45,294 nucleotides of DNA from Natronoarchaeum philippinense (GCF_900215575.1 NZ_OBEJ01000009.1:1-45294), one strand, 5' to 3'; positions 31,662 through 38,845 are shown, counted from the first letter of the stretch. Numbers and translations are program-made. Notes: a model not told the origin generated them from the sequence alone.

Positions 31662-31689
31662 TCGTATACACACTCAGCAGTGTATACGA
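31662..31689. promoter_or_regulatory. 10-bp inverted repeat between divergent operons
   Basis: TCGTATACAC (31662-31671) and GTGTATACGA (31680-31689) are perfect inverted arms with an 8-base spacer. The element sits in the 120-bp region between the leftward gene at 31608 and the rightward leader at 31730, so one bound dimer could set both promoters. CGTAAG half-motifs occur on both sides (31623, 31695). Confidence 0.7.
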
Positions 31690-31729
31690 TTATTCGTAAG
31701 TATTAAGGAAGTGGCTGATAGAGATGTAA

Positions 31730-31798
31730 CTGAAGCGCGGGACGCCTCGGGAGAAACTCCCGGGGACGGTGCTTCAGACACCGACCCCGCGCCCTCAA
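31730..31798 (+). ncRNA. Pseudoknotted leader RNA, omega-RNA (TnpB guide scaffold)-like
   Basis: Stem P1: GCGCGGG 31735-31741 with CCCGCGC 31786-31792. P2: CTCGGGAG 31746-31753 with CTCCCGGG 31757-31764, AAA loop. P3: CGGTG 31767-31771 with CACCG 31779-31783. The P3 loop CTTCAG 31772-31777 is exactly complementary to CTGAAG 31730-31735 just before P1, forming a pseudoknot. It ends TCAA, the right-end sequence of IS200/IS605-type elements, where TnpB guide RNAs switch from scaffold to guide. I recall near-identical 3' ends in haloarchaeal IS1341-type tnpB genes. No tnpB lies in the window. Confidence 0.6.
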
Positions 31799-31809
31799 AG
31801 AGAGCAACC

Positions 31810-32199
31810 ATGGCTACGAAACAGAACGCCAAGAACTTCACGCAAGACGTCGACCGAGAGCACTTCGAGATTCCCGCCGAGTGGGCCTACGCTGGCTCGC
31901 ATGAGACGGTCGACGAAGAGACCGAGAACCGCTACTACGCCGAGAAAATCTGCGTTGAGACCCACCTCGAAGGCGAGCGCGTCAGCGCAACCGAGATCGA
32001 TTACTCCGAGGACGTCTTGATGTGGGTTCGCTACGAGCACCCCGAGACCGGCGACCGCGTCGAAGAGGCCTACCGTGCCGCGGCGATCGAGCGCGATGGC
32101 GAGATATACTACACCCCGAAGGTCGTCCGCAAAGGCGGCCCGGACAAGTTCAAGACGAGTATCGCAGTGCCGAAGCGCCGTACCGAGGAGGGACGGTGA
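31810..32199 (+). CDS. Early protein after the structured leader
   Basis: 129 residues from ATG 31810. A GTG at 31711 in the same frame would translate the leader into a Ser/Asp/Gly/Pro-rich extension; the pseudoknot makes this less likely. Sequence: FTQDVDREHFEIPAEWAYAG, ENRYYAEKICVETHLEGERV, EDVLMWVRYEHPETGDRVEEA, then a basic end. Strand-rich with several aromatics. Family not recognised. First gene of a four-gene rightward operon; GTGA overlap with the next. Confidence 0.65.
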   Translation: MATKQNAKNFTQDVDREHFEIPAEWAYAGSHETVDEETENRYYAEKICVETHLEGERVSATEIDYSEDVLMWVRYEHPETGDRVEEAYRAAAIERDGEIYYTPKVVRKGGPDKFKTSIAVPKRRTEEGR

Positions 32200-32627
32200 T
32201 CACGATGCAGGACATCTGCCGCGACGCACGCAAGCGCCTCAACGAGACCGCGCGTCATCAGGCCGAGCAGTTTGACTCGGTGATCCTCCACAACCACGTC
32301 GCCGAAGGGGTTCCCGAAGACAGTGACCTTCGGCGGCTCGTCGATCTCGCCGAACGAAGCTACGCGCTGGCAGCCGACACTGACGACGATGAGATCGACA
32401 CGGCGGCGTTCAGCGCCGGCGCGGACCTCAACGACGCGGCGACCGAGCGCGTCAACGACGTCGTGACCGAGTTGGTCGCCGAACTGGACGACGACGCGAT
32501 CGCGGCCGCCCGCGACGAGCGCGACCGGTTCCTCGAGGACGATGAAGACGATGGCCGCGAAGAGCCGACCCGCTCCGAGCCAGCCGACTTCGGCGGCGGC
32601 GAGTCCACGGGGGTGCAAGACCTATGA
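32196..32627 (+). CDS. Acidic helical early protein
   Basis: 143 residues from GTG 32196, whose GTGA overlap and GGAGG (32186-32190) at ideal spacing favour it over ATG 32205. Helical: DARKRLNETARHQAEQFDSV, RRLVDLAERSYALAADTDDD, AATERVNDVVTELVAELDDD, and a long Asp/Glu tail. The heptad-like spacing may form a coiled coil. Unknown function. Confidence 0.6.
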   Translation: MITMQDICRDARKRLNETARHQAEQFDSVILHNHVAEGVPEDSDLRRLVDLAERSYALAADTDDDEIDTAAFSAGADLNDAATERVNDVVTELVAELDDDAIAAARDERDRFLEDDEDDGREEPTRSEPADFGGGESTGVQDL

Positions 32628-32944
32628 GCGACGACCTACCCCCAATCAAGATCGGCGACCACGTCACTGACCGCGAAGACGACGAAGACAGTGCCACGAT
32701 GCTGGTCGTTGGGCTCGACACGCTTCGGGCCGACGCGTACGAACTCGGCGACGGCGGCCCGACCGTCGCGGAAGTCAACCCCGAGTACCCCGAGACCGAC
32801 GACGTCGTCGAGGTGATCTTCCCGCAACGGACCGACTTGGATGTCGACAAGAAGCGCTACGCCTACCCCCGCGAACGGCTCTCACTGGAGACGCCACTAC
32901 ACGACCTCGAGGACGAGCAGGAGGTGAACGCCGATGCACAGTGA
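32624..32944 (+). CDS. Small early protein, possible SH3-like fold
   Basis: 106 residues. IKIGDHVTDREDDED then ATMLVVGLDTLRADAYEL and DDVVEVIFPQRTDLDVDKKRYAYPRERL. The opening G-D-x-V, central strand with M-L-V-V-G and closing Y-A-Y-P-x-x-R-L are typical of short SH3/KOW-like proteins found in haloarchaeal operons. ATGA overlap with the gene before it; the next ATG is inside its 3' end. Confidence 0.6.
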   Translation: MSDDLPPIKIGDHVTDREDDEDSATMLVVGLDTLRADAYELGDGGPTVAEVNPEYPETDDVVEVIFPQRTDLDVDKKRYAYPRERLSLETPLHDLEDEQEVNADAQ

Positions 32945-33329
32945 CCGCCTCGATCGGGCCGCCATCGAGCAAGCGATCTGCGGCCGGGAACTCCCGAACG
33001 ATCAGCCCGAGCACTGCCGGCGCTGTGGTGGCGAACTCTGGGAGGGGCAACCCGCCACGCTTCGCGTGACGCGGACGACCGGCGAGACGCGATGGGAGAT
33101 CGTCGGGATCTGGTGTCCAGTCTGTGCGCCCCACGAGTTGGAGTCGAGTACGCTCGGCGCCGAGGACACACTCGTCGAAATCGAGATCGCGGCCGGCCAG
33201 CTGCATCCCGAAACATGGCTTCAAGCTGTCCGCCCAGACGTGATCGACACGGCGAGTGCTCACGACGAAGGTGGCACAGACATCGATGTCGGCGCCGTTC
33301 TCATGGAGGTAGCTGATGGCGGCGAGTAA
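32934..33329 (+). CDS. Zinc-ribbon early protein
   Basis: 131 residues. Cys pairs CRRC (residue 28) and CPVC (residue 61) bracket a beta hairpin (ATLRVTRTTGETRWEIVGIW), an ordinary zinc ribbon. An acidic strand-rich half follows, with WLQAVRPDVIDTASAHDEGG. Start lies inside the upstream gene (11-base overlap). Role unknown; zinc ribbons of this type serve in transcription or nucleic-acid binding. Confidence 0.6.
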   Translation: MHSDRLDRAAIEQAICGRELPNDQPEHCRRCGGELWEGQPATLRVTRTTGETRWEIVGIWCPVCAPHELESSTLGAEDTLVEIEIAAGQLHPETWLQAVRPDVIDTASAHDEGGTDIDVGAVLMEVADGGE

Positions 33330-33477
33330 CGCCGGCGGGAGTGAGCTGCTACTCGGCCTCGAGCGGAACGCGCGAAACCATCCGACCGGGAGGGTCTACT
33401 GCGAGTGCTGCGATGCTGTTGGCGAGCGTCCCGACGAGGTCAGCCATATGGTGGACTGTCCGCTGGCGGACGACTAA
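33316..33477 (+). CDS. 53-residue zinc microprotein
   Basis: Starts inside the previous gene (14-base overlap) and ends with TAA before a gene-free gap. CECC at residue 28 and later His and Cys (SHMVDCPLADD) form a possible CCHC site. Gly/Asn-rich N-terminus. Last gene of this operon. Confidence 0.55.
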   Translation: MAASNAGGSELLLGLERNARNHPTGRVYCECCDAVGERPDEVSHMVDCPLADD

Positions 33478-33528
33478 GACAAAACGGGAGAGTTGCTGTT
33501 TTTGCGGGCTTACTTTAGCGACGAAGAG

Positions 33529-33696
33529 TTAGTCAGCTACTACTGTCTTCGCCGCAGTCGCATTTCCCGACAGGTGTTCTCTTAGCGCAGTCCGGACAAT
33601 CTCAGACTGCGGTACGTCGTACGGGACCTCGTCCTGCTCCTTCTGGATGAGTTCTTCCAACTCATCGTCAATTCGGACACTCAACTGCTTCGCCAT
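33529..33696 (-). CDS. Ribbon-helix-helix (CopG-like) protein
   Basis: 55 residues from ATG 33696. KQLSVRIDDELEELIQKEQDEV then SEIVRTALREHL is a clear RHH: the N-terminal strand forms a dimeric ribbon and the two helices follow. CopG/Arc-type dimers bind operator DNA and often repress their own gene. Divergent to the RHH gene at 33806. Could be an antitoxin without a nearby toxin, or a virus repressor. Confidence 0.75.
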   Translation of the reverse strand: MAKQLSVRIDDELEELIQKEQDEVPYDVPQSEIVRTALREHLSGNATAAKTVVAD

Positions 33697-33768
33697 TGTT
33701 GTTGCAAGTGTTGTTCCCCAACACAAATAAGCCTAGGGCCTACAGCGAACACTTCAACCCCGCTGCAC

Positions 33769-33799
33769 CACAAGTATTATACTGCAACACAAGTAATAC
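33769..33799. promoter_or_regulatory. Two direct repeats at divergent RHH promoters
   Basis: CACAAGTATTAT (33769-33780) and CACAAGTAATAC (33788-33799) lie 19 bp apart centre to centre, in tandem, over the TATA box for the gene at 33806. Related ACACAAATAA (33721-33730) lies on the side of the leftward RHH gene. Tandem half-sites of this spacing suit RHH dimers binding side by side. Confidence 0.55.
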
Positions 33800-33805
33800 A
33801 GAGCC

Positions 33806-34003
33806 ATGCCGGGAGATGACGATAAGTTCATTCACGTCCGCTGTTCGCCGGCTCTAAAGCGGAAAATCCGACTCGCCGCGGCAGCAGCGGAGTTGAATCA
33901 AAGCGACTTCGTCCGGTCGCGGCTCGGGGACATCGCTGACGACGAATTAGAGGACGTGAACATCGAGGAGTTGCTCGACAGCGAAGAGATCGCCGAGGCA
34001 TAG
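33806..34003 (+). CDS. RHH-like regulator, second of a divergent pair
   Basis: 65 residues. KFIHVRCSPALKRKIRLAAAAAELNQSDFVRSRL has a strand, helix, turn, helix pattern typical for RHH/CopG domains (in parts: FIHVRCSP, LKRKIRLAAAAAELNQSDFV). The end DDELEDVNIEELLDSEEIAE is very acidic. It starts behind the tandem repeat. Opposite direction to 33529-33696; likely cross-regulation. Confidence 0.7.
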   Translation: MPGDDDKFIHVRCSPALKRKIRLAAAAAELNQSDFVRSRLGDIADDELEDVNIEELLDSEEIAEA

Positions 34004-34022
34004 CTCGCCAATCAACTGCAGA

Positions 34023-34044
34023 CCGCCGCGCCCCCACGCGGCGG
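34023..34044 (+). terminator. GC-rich hairpin after RHH gene
   Basis: CCGCCGCG (34023-34030) and CGCGGCGG (34037-34044) form a perfect 8-bp stem around CCCCCA. No T-run follows, so termination is only a possibility; archaea often terminate at T-runs alone. Confidence 0.4.
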
Positions 34045-34119
34045 CCAAGAACACCAATGCGCATCCGATACCACAAACCCCCGAGGCTTGGTAATGCGGC
34101 CGGTACTTGCGGCTTCGCT

Positions 34120-34140
34120 GTAGTATCACGAGGATACTAC
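34120..34140. repeat. 8-bp inverted repeat
   Basis: GTAGTATC (34120-34127) and GATACTAC (34133-34140) with a 5-base spacer. AT-richer than its surroundings. Possible operator or attachment site. Confidence 0.4.
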
Positions 34141-34289
34141 ACGAATGCCCGCCAGTACGCCGCGTTTACTTCCACTCGGGTCGGGGTTTGCAAACCGCGA
34201 GACGGCGCCGCGGTCGGATGGGGTTTCACTTTCACTCCGGCGGGTAATCAGTTTGATAATAACCGCTCTCGTCAGAAGCAGTTGGTACC

Positions 34290-34562
34290 ATGGCGAAAGT
34301 TAAACGCGCCGACGGGAGTAGCGTCGAAGACCGGCGGGAGACCATCCAGATCAACCGGTCAGATGACATTGATCGGATGCGTTTCCGCTGTCCGAACGGC
34401 CACACGCGGTGGACGCCGACAAACTCGCACGTCTACTGCTCCTCGTGTGGCAAAGCACGCGACTCCCACCGGGATGCCGACCCCGAGCACTACGAGCTCC
34501 TGGACAAGAAGACAGGGGAGCTCATCTCGTGGTCGCGCATCGAACTCATCGACGGGCGCTGA
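34290..34562 (+). CDS. Zinc-finger protein
   Basis: 90 residues. CPNGHTRWTPTNSHVYCSSCG holds Cys, His, His and a Cys pair (cited in part: CPNGHTRWTPTNSH then YCSSCG), a single ribbon-type site. The N-terminus is basic (AKVKRADGSS) and the end is a strand (ELISWSRIEL). Own promoter TTTGATAATAA about 28 bases upstream. DNA or RNA binding is likely. Confidence 0.65.
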   Translation: MAKVKRADGSSVEDRRETIQINRSDDIDRMRFRCPNGHTRWTPTNSHVYCSSCGKARDSHRDADPEHYELLDKKTGELISWSRIELIDGR

Positions 34563-34634
34563 GACCGCCCACCCCGGAAATACAACCCTCACTTACAACA
34601 CAGCCGCGAAAACACGCCAGCACATCACGACACT

Positions 34635-34678
34635 AACCGACCGCGTCGGCCCATTCCAAAAGTTCGACGCGGCCGGTT
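34635..34678. repeat. 14-bp imperfect inverted repeat
   Basis: AACCGACCGCGTCG (34635-34648) and CGACGCGGCCGGTT (34665-34678) are complementary at 13 of 14 positions with a 16-base loop. A terminator, attachment or replication element is possible. Confidence 0.5.
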
Positions 34679-34736
34679 CCAAGCTGTCGTGGTCCACTGC
34701 CGGTCAGGTCGCATTGTCCACCGAGCAACCCGTTGG

Positions 34737-34771
34737 CCTGCTGCGGGCTCCCTAACGGGAGGATCAGCAGG
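34737..34771 (+). promoter_or_regulatory. Bulged hairpin just before PadR-like gene
   Basis: Outer stem CCTGCTG (34737-34743) with CAGCAGG (34765-34771), inner stem CTCCC (34748-34752) with GGGAG (34757-34761) and loop TAAC. It ends 16 bases before the ATG at 34788, where folding would control access of ribosomes, or it may be the end of an upstream RNA. Confidence 0.5.
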
Positions 34772-34787
34772 CAACCGCAGTAGACAC

Positions 34788-35177
34788 ATGACCCATTCCA
34801 ACGCGACAGATAAAAGCGCTCCCCCATCGAGCGAGCGCCAGTCCATCGAGCAACCGAACACGAACCAAGCCACAACTACGCTAGCAGCCCACGATCTCAC
34901 GGCGTTCCAGCGGCACATCCTGACGGTCCTCGACGACGGTCGGCAGCACGGCCTCGGCGTCAAGGCAGACCTCGAAGACCTCTACGGCAAAGAAGTCAAC
35001 CACGGTCGGCTGTACCCGAACCTCGACGAACTGGTCGGGCTCGGCTTCGTCGACAAGAGCGATCTCGACGGGCGCACCAACGAGTACGAGCTCACCGACG
35101 CCGGCCACGACGCGCTCGTCGAGCAGGCCGAGTGGGAACTCCAGCGCGTCGCCATCCAGAACGAGGGTGATGCCTGA
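34788..35177 (+). CDS. PadR-like winged-helix regulator
   Basis: 129 residues. After a Ser/Thr/Gln-rich N-terminus: LTAFQRHILTVLDDGRQHGLGVKADLEDLYGKEVNHGRLYPNLDELVGLGFVDKSDLDGRTNEYELTDAG (in parts: LTAFQRHILTVLDDG, GRLYPNLDELVGLGFVDKS, RTNEYELTDAG), the PadR order of helix, recognition helix with G-R-L-Y-P and wing. First gene of the long rightward operon, whose stop overlaps the next ATG. Confidence 0.85.
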   Translation: MTHSNATDKSAPPSSERQSIEQPNTNQATTTLAAHDLTAFQRHILTVLDDGRQHGLGVKADLEDLYGKEVNHGRLYPNLDELVGLGFVDKSDLDGRTNEYELTDAGHDALVEQAEWELQRVAIQNEGDA

Positions 35178-35743
35178 TGCTCGGCCGGATCATCGATGCA
35201 CTCACCGGCACCCGCACGGAGGACGCTAACCCGCCCGAGCAGAACCACGACATGTCCGTCGACATGGCGGTGACGCCCAACACATCGCTCTCCCTGAGCG
35301 AACTCGGCGAGATCATCACCAACGCCTGTCGGCGCGACATCGTCGAGATCGTCAACGACCACTGTACCGAGACCGGGCAGGCAGTCGGCCTCGGCGATCT
35401 CGCACGCGTCGTTGCCGCACGCGAGAACGACAAGCAGCCCAGCGAGATCACCAGCGACGAGCGCAAGCGCGTGTACGTCGCACTGTACCAAGTCCACCTA
35501 CCGAAGCTCGAGAGCATGGGCGCGATCGCCTGTAACGACAGCCATGATGCGATCGTCCCGACGCCGGAGACGGCCGGCATCTGCGAAGCGCTCGTACAGC
35601 TGCGCGAACTCCAGACCGACCCGGACGACGCACCAGCCATCCCGCCGACAGCACTGACCACAGAGCGACGCCTCGACGATCTCGACCACTACGACAGCGC
35701 CGTCGGACCAGTCGCTGTCGGCGACGGAGGTGACGAGGCATGA
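35177..35743 (+). CDS. Winged-helix regulator (DUF7344-like), second copy
   Basis: 188 residues. LSELGEIITNACRRDIVEIV and RKRVYVALYQVHLPKLESMGAI match the same haloarchaeal winged-helix type as the gene at 24512 (ACRRDIV here, NSRRRQTLL there). N-terminal 40 residues are polar; the C-terminal tail is Asp/Ala-rich. Operon partner of the PadR-like gene (ATGC overlap by one base). Confidence 0.75.
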   Translation: MLGRIIDALTGTRTEDANPPEQNHDMSVDMAVTPNTSLSLSELGEIITNACRRDIVEIVNDHCTETGQAVGLGDLARVVAARENDKQPSEITSDERKRVYVALYQVHLPKLESMGAIACNDSHDAIVPTPETAGICEALVQLRELQTDPDDAPAIPPTALTTERRLDDLDHYDSAVGPVAVGDGGDEA

Positions 35744-36018
35744 CGACCGACCGTGACTGGGAGACGATCGGCTGGGTGCAGTCATCGCAGTACCGTGAGG
35801 ACGTCCTCGAGGCGCTGACGGCGAGCCCGAAGACGCCGTCGACGATCGCCGAGCAGACCGACGACGGTATCGCCCACATCTCGCGGGCGCTCCGGAGCCT
35901 GCGTGAGCGCGATCTCGTCGAGCTGCTGGTCTCAGAGGACTGTCGGAAAGGCCGCGTGTACGGGCTGACTGACGCCGGCGCGAAGATCGCCGGAGAGATG
36001 CAGGAGGTGAGCGTCTGA
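35740..36018 (+). CDS. MarR/ArsR-like winged-helix regulator
   Basis: 92 residues. SSQYREDVLEALTASPKTPSTIAEQTDDGIAHISRALRSLRERDLVELL is a standard winged helix (in parts: YREDVLEALTASPKTPSTIA, HISRALRSLRERDLVEL), then RKGRVYGLTDAG as wing. Third regulator in a row. GAGGTGAG inside its last codons is the ribosome site for the next gene. Confidence 0.78.
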   Translation: MTTDRDWETIGWVQSSQYREDVLEALTASPKTPSTIAEQTDDGIAHISRALRSLRERDLVELLVSEDCRKGRVYGLTDAGAKIAGEMQEVSV

Positions 36019-37652
36019 TGCACGGCGTCGACGGCGTCTGTCGCAACTGCGGCGAGGACCCGCGCAAGATATACAGATGCCAAGAATGTGGCACGCCGGA
36101 CCCGCTTGATGGCGATCAGGAGGACGACGAGGAGACCACAGGCCAGCACGTGATGGCCGACGGTGGTGAAGAGATCGAGGAACTCGCGGTCGAAGAGGAT
36201 GCGACGATCGCCGAGTTCGCGGAGATCGCTGAGGAGAAGACGCGCGGTGTGGACTTCCTCGACGAACTCGACGACGCCGAGCTCACGCTCGCCGAGCTAT
36301 CGGCGTCCTACGTCGACGCCGATCGGATGCTGCGGACGTTCGCGGTCAGTGCTGAGGGGTTCGACCCCGACGACTACGACGAGCCTGCCGACGACGAAGC
36401 GACCGACGCGGGCGACGTGCTCCGCGACCTGTTCGCGCACGCGTTCCGGCACCAGGCCGACTGGTCGGAATGGCGCAAGACGCTGATCGTCTTCGCTCTC
36501 GTGGAAGGCGTCTCGAAAGCGACGCTGCAGGCGGCCCATCGTGAAGCGGCCGACATCGTTGGTCCAGACGCCGCGGCCGACGAGTTCAGCGAGGCGCTCG
36601 AAGCCGCGATCGAGTACCGCGACGAGCTCGACCAGACCGACCGAGAGGTCCGGACTGACGGCGGCGTCGAGCACGAGCGGGCAGACCCGCGGGCTGCCGA
36701 GCGGATCGCGGGCCCCGACTGCGAGTACGAGGACTGCGACGCCGAAGCCGATTGGCTGGTCGAACTCGAGCTCAGAGGGAGCTACGTCGGGTTCGTCTGC
36801 TGTCAGGACTGCAGCAAGACCAACCGCCTGTACGCCCGCGAGAACGAACTGTACCGGAACGACGTTACTGACGAGGCCCGCGGCACGGTCGATGTCGAGT
36901 TTGAGGAGATCCGCGCCGACGGCGGAACGGGTCGTTGGGACGGCCTCGAACAGCGCGTCGAACGCATCGAAGACGAGCTGGGGATCGACCCCGAGACCGA
37001 GGCGTTCCGCGATGCGGTCCACAGAATCGACGACCGCTCACGGTACCCGCTCGAACTCATCGACATAGAGGGCGGCGATCAAGAGACGGCGCCGGAGGCT
37101 ACGCTGTCGGCCACCGATACGATGCGTGGCGTGGATCTCGACGAACTCCGCGAGCAGTTCGTCGCTCTCTCGGTCGACGGGACGGACGGCGACGTGACCG
37201 TGATGGTCAGCGGTCTCGTCGATGCGTCGGCGGGCGAGCCCGAGCTTCGCGCCGACGGCCTCGGCGAGGATCTCGACGACCACACCGACGGCGTCGGCAC
37301 ACCAGATGGCGAGGGCAAAGACCTCGGCGATGCGTGGGCCGGTGGCAGCGAGGCGACAGCAGCCCGGCGAGCATTGCGAGAGGGCGTCGTCGAGTGCGCC
37401 GGTGAAGACGGCGGGGCCAGTGTCGGCGACGTGATCGACCACGCGACCAAGAACACCACTGCCGAGATCCGGATCATCCTCAAACAGTTGCGGCTGTTGC
37501 TCCAGCAGGGCGACCTCTACGCACCAGACAATGGGACGCTCCGGCGGACGCTCGCCGACGGCAGTGGGATCACCCCCGCCGATCTGCAGGTGGGCGACAT
37601 CGCGGCGACGTTCCGTGGCCCCGGCGGCTTCGACGGAGGTGAGTCGCAGTGA
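36018..37652 (+). CDS. Large modular acidic protein
   Basis: 544 residues. Modules: N-terminal zinc ribbon (CRNC at 10, CQEC at 21); a helical part from about 55; a second zinc part around 235-265 (CEYEDCDAEAD then CCQDC); a coiled part near 310; and a C-terminal winged helix (REGVVECAGEDGGASVGDVI, QLRLLLQQGDLYAPDNGTLR) which resembles the C-terminal domain of archaeal MCM helicases. Each module is preceded by a phrase like x-A/T-DGG (MADGG, VRTDGG, IRADGG), the usual start of small haloarchaeal genes, so it may have arisen by fusion. Function not known. Confidence 0.6.
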   Translation: MHGVDGVCRNCGEDPRKIYRCQECGTPDPLDGDQEDDEETTGQHVMADGGEEIEELAVEEDATIAEFAEIAEEKTRGVDFLDELDDAELTLAELSASYVDADRMLRTFAVSAEGFDPDDYDEPADDEATDAGDVLRDLFAHAFRHQADWSEWRKTLIVFALVEGVSKATLQAAHREAADIVGPDAAADEFSEALEAAIEYRDELDQTDREVRTDGGVEHERADPRAAERIAGPDCEYEDCDAEADWLVELELRGSYVGFVCCQDCSKTNRLYARENELYRNDVTDEARGTVDVEFEEIRADGGTGRWDGLEQRVERIEDELGIDPETEAFRDAVHRIDDRSRYPLELIDIEGGDQETAPEATLSATDTMRGVDLDELREQFVALSVDGTDGDVTVMVSGLVDASAGEPELRADGLGEDLDDHTDGVGTPDGEGKDLGDAWAGGSEATAARRALREGVVECAGEDGGASVGDVIDHATKNTTAEIRIILKQLRLLLQQGDLYAPDNGTLRRTLADGSGITPADLQVGDIAATFRGPGGFDGGESQ

Positions 37653-38446
37653 ATCGCGGTCGCCTCCGAACGTCCGACCTGCCGATCCGCGTCGACGAGA
37701 TCACGACATCGGCTGCCCAGCAGACGATCGCCGGCGAACCCGAGTGGGCGCTGACCGTGCGCCGCCGCAGCGAGACGACATCCGGACGCAAGTTCGTCAC
37801 CGGGCGGGCAGCGCTGCGACGGGAGATCGAGAAAGATGTCGCCTCTGTCAGCACCAGTGACGACGGCGTCAGCATCAACCAGCGGCTGCAGCGCGACCAC
37901 ACCACCGAGTTCGGCGTCTGGATGGCCGTCGATAACGGCTGGGCGATCGTCTCCGACGACTGGGTCGCCGGCGTGCTCGGCCAAGTGATCACGCCCCACC
38001 TCAAAGACACCAACCTCGATCTGCGGGGGCTCTTGGCCGACCTCGAAGAGCCGGATGTCTGGCAGCTGGGCTTCGCCGGCCGTGGCGTCGCAAAGGGCGG
38101 CCGGAAGGGCGTGCTCTATGGCAGCCACGTCAACGAGGATCCCGAGATCGGCGACGAGCTGATGCACACGCCGCTGAACGAGCTCGGCGTCGAGCACATC
38201 TACCAGTCTGGACAGGCCAAGGCCTATTTCGCGGCATCGACGGCCTACGTCGAACTCTACGGCGGCGACTGGTCGGACCAGCAGTTCGTCGACTACGTCG
38301 GTCAGCACGTCGTTCGGCACGTCAAAAACGACGGTCGAGCGCCGGGCGAAACTGGTGAGGGCGGCGGCGCCGGTGTCGACGAGAACCAAGAGACGTTCGA
38401 CGAACTCGACAGCGTCAGCGTGAGCGACGGAGGCGATTCGGCATGA
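37649..38446 (+). CDS. Early-operon protein, unknown
   Basis: 265 residues, GTG start overlapping the upstream stop (GTGA). N-terminal strand-rich part (SDLPIRVDEITTSAAQQT, PEWALTVRRRSETTSGRKF) and a central FGVWMAVDNGWAIVSDDWV, a helix pair LKDTNLDLRGLLADLEEPDV, and YFAASTAYVELYGGDWSDQQF. The C-terminal 40 residues are disordered. Several Trp in the middle are unusual here. No family recognised. Confidence 0.6.
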   Translation: MNRGRLRTSDLPIRVDEITTSAAQQTIAGEPEWALTVRRRSETTSGRKFVTGRAALRREIEKDVASVSTSDDGVSINQRLQRDHTTEFGVWMAVDNGWAIVSDDWVAGVLGQVITPHLKDTNLDLRGLLADLEEPDVWQLGFAGRGVAKGGRKGVLYGSHVNEDPEIGDELMHTPLNELGVEHIYQSGQAKAYFAASTAYVELYGGDWSDQQFVDYVGQHVVRHVKNDGRAPGETGEGGGAGVDENQETFDELDSVSVSDGGDSA

Positions 38447-38682
38447 GCGCCGAGGACTTTCTCCTGGAGGCCGCCGCCGAGGACGGCGTCTCCGTGGGCC
38501 GCGAGGACGACCAGCTAGTCGTTCGCTGCACCGACCACACCGAGGAGCGGATCGACACGGAGGTCGTCCACGATCTCGCCCACGAGCACGGCATGATCGT
38601 CGAGCGGACGGTGTCGGACTTCGACGCCGGCGCCGTCGACGTGGTCATCCCGATCCACCGAGGTGAGGCCGATGGCGAGTAA
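38443..38682 (+). CDS. Small acidic early protein
   Basis: 79 residues. AEDFLLEAAAEDGVSVGREDDQLVVRC then IDTEVVHDLAHEHGMIVERTV and VVIPIHRGEADGE. A compact alpha-beta fold is likely. Overlaps both neighbours. Unknown. Confidence 0.6.
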   Translation: MSAEDFLLEAAAEDGVSVGREDDQLVVRCTDHTEERIDTEVVHDLAHEHGMIVERTVSDFDAGAVDVVIPIHRGEADGE

Positions 38683-38845
38683 CCGCCGCGCCCATCCCGG
38701 CGCCGTCGACGGCGTCCTCGGCCACGCCGGTGTGGGCGATCAGGACACGACGTGCCCCAACGGAAACGAGGGGTGTCCCGGACCGAACAACCCGACCGGC
38801 GAGTTGCCGTGGTCGGTGTGTTTCCTGAACGGAGGCGATGCCTGA
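38672..38845 (+). CDS. 57-residue Cys-containing microprotein
   Basis: ATG 38672 lies in the end of the previous gene; TGA at 38843-38845 overlaps the next ATG. Sequence has TTCPNGNEGCPGPNNP and SVCFLNGGDA; three Cys could bind metal. Position and overlaps support it more than sequence. Confidence 0.55.
   Translation: MASNRRAHPGAVDGVLGHAGVGDQDTTCPNGNEGCPGPNNPTGELPWSVCFLNGGDA

Larger units (their letters stand above)
34004..34289. other. 286-bp gene-free stretch after the RHH pair
   Basis: Contains the terminator-like hairpin at 34023-34044, the hairpin at 34120-34140 and an AT-rich element TTTGATAATAA (34252-34262), the likely TATA box for the gene at 34290. I see no supportable coding frame; the available ones are Arg/Ser-rich. 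Confidence 0.5.
34563..34787. other. 225-bp gap with two large hairpins
   Basis: No gene is supportable. A long imperfect inverted repeat at 34635-34678 and a bulged hairpin at 34737-34771 lie between the zinc protein and the PadR-like gene. They could end the upstream transcript and control the long operon that begins at 34788. Confidence 0.5.

Noticed and set aside
31711-31809. GTG start that would translate the structured leader as part of the next protein
   Set aside because: The segment folds into stems with an exact pseudoknot; ATG 31810 gives a more ordinary protein.
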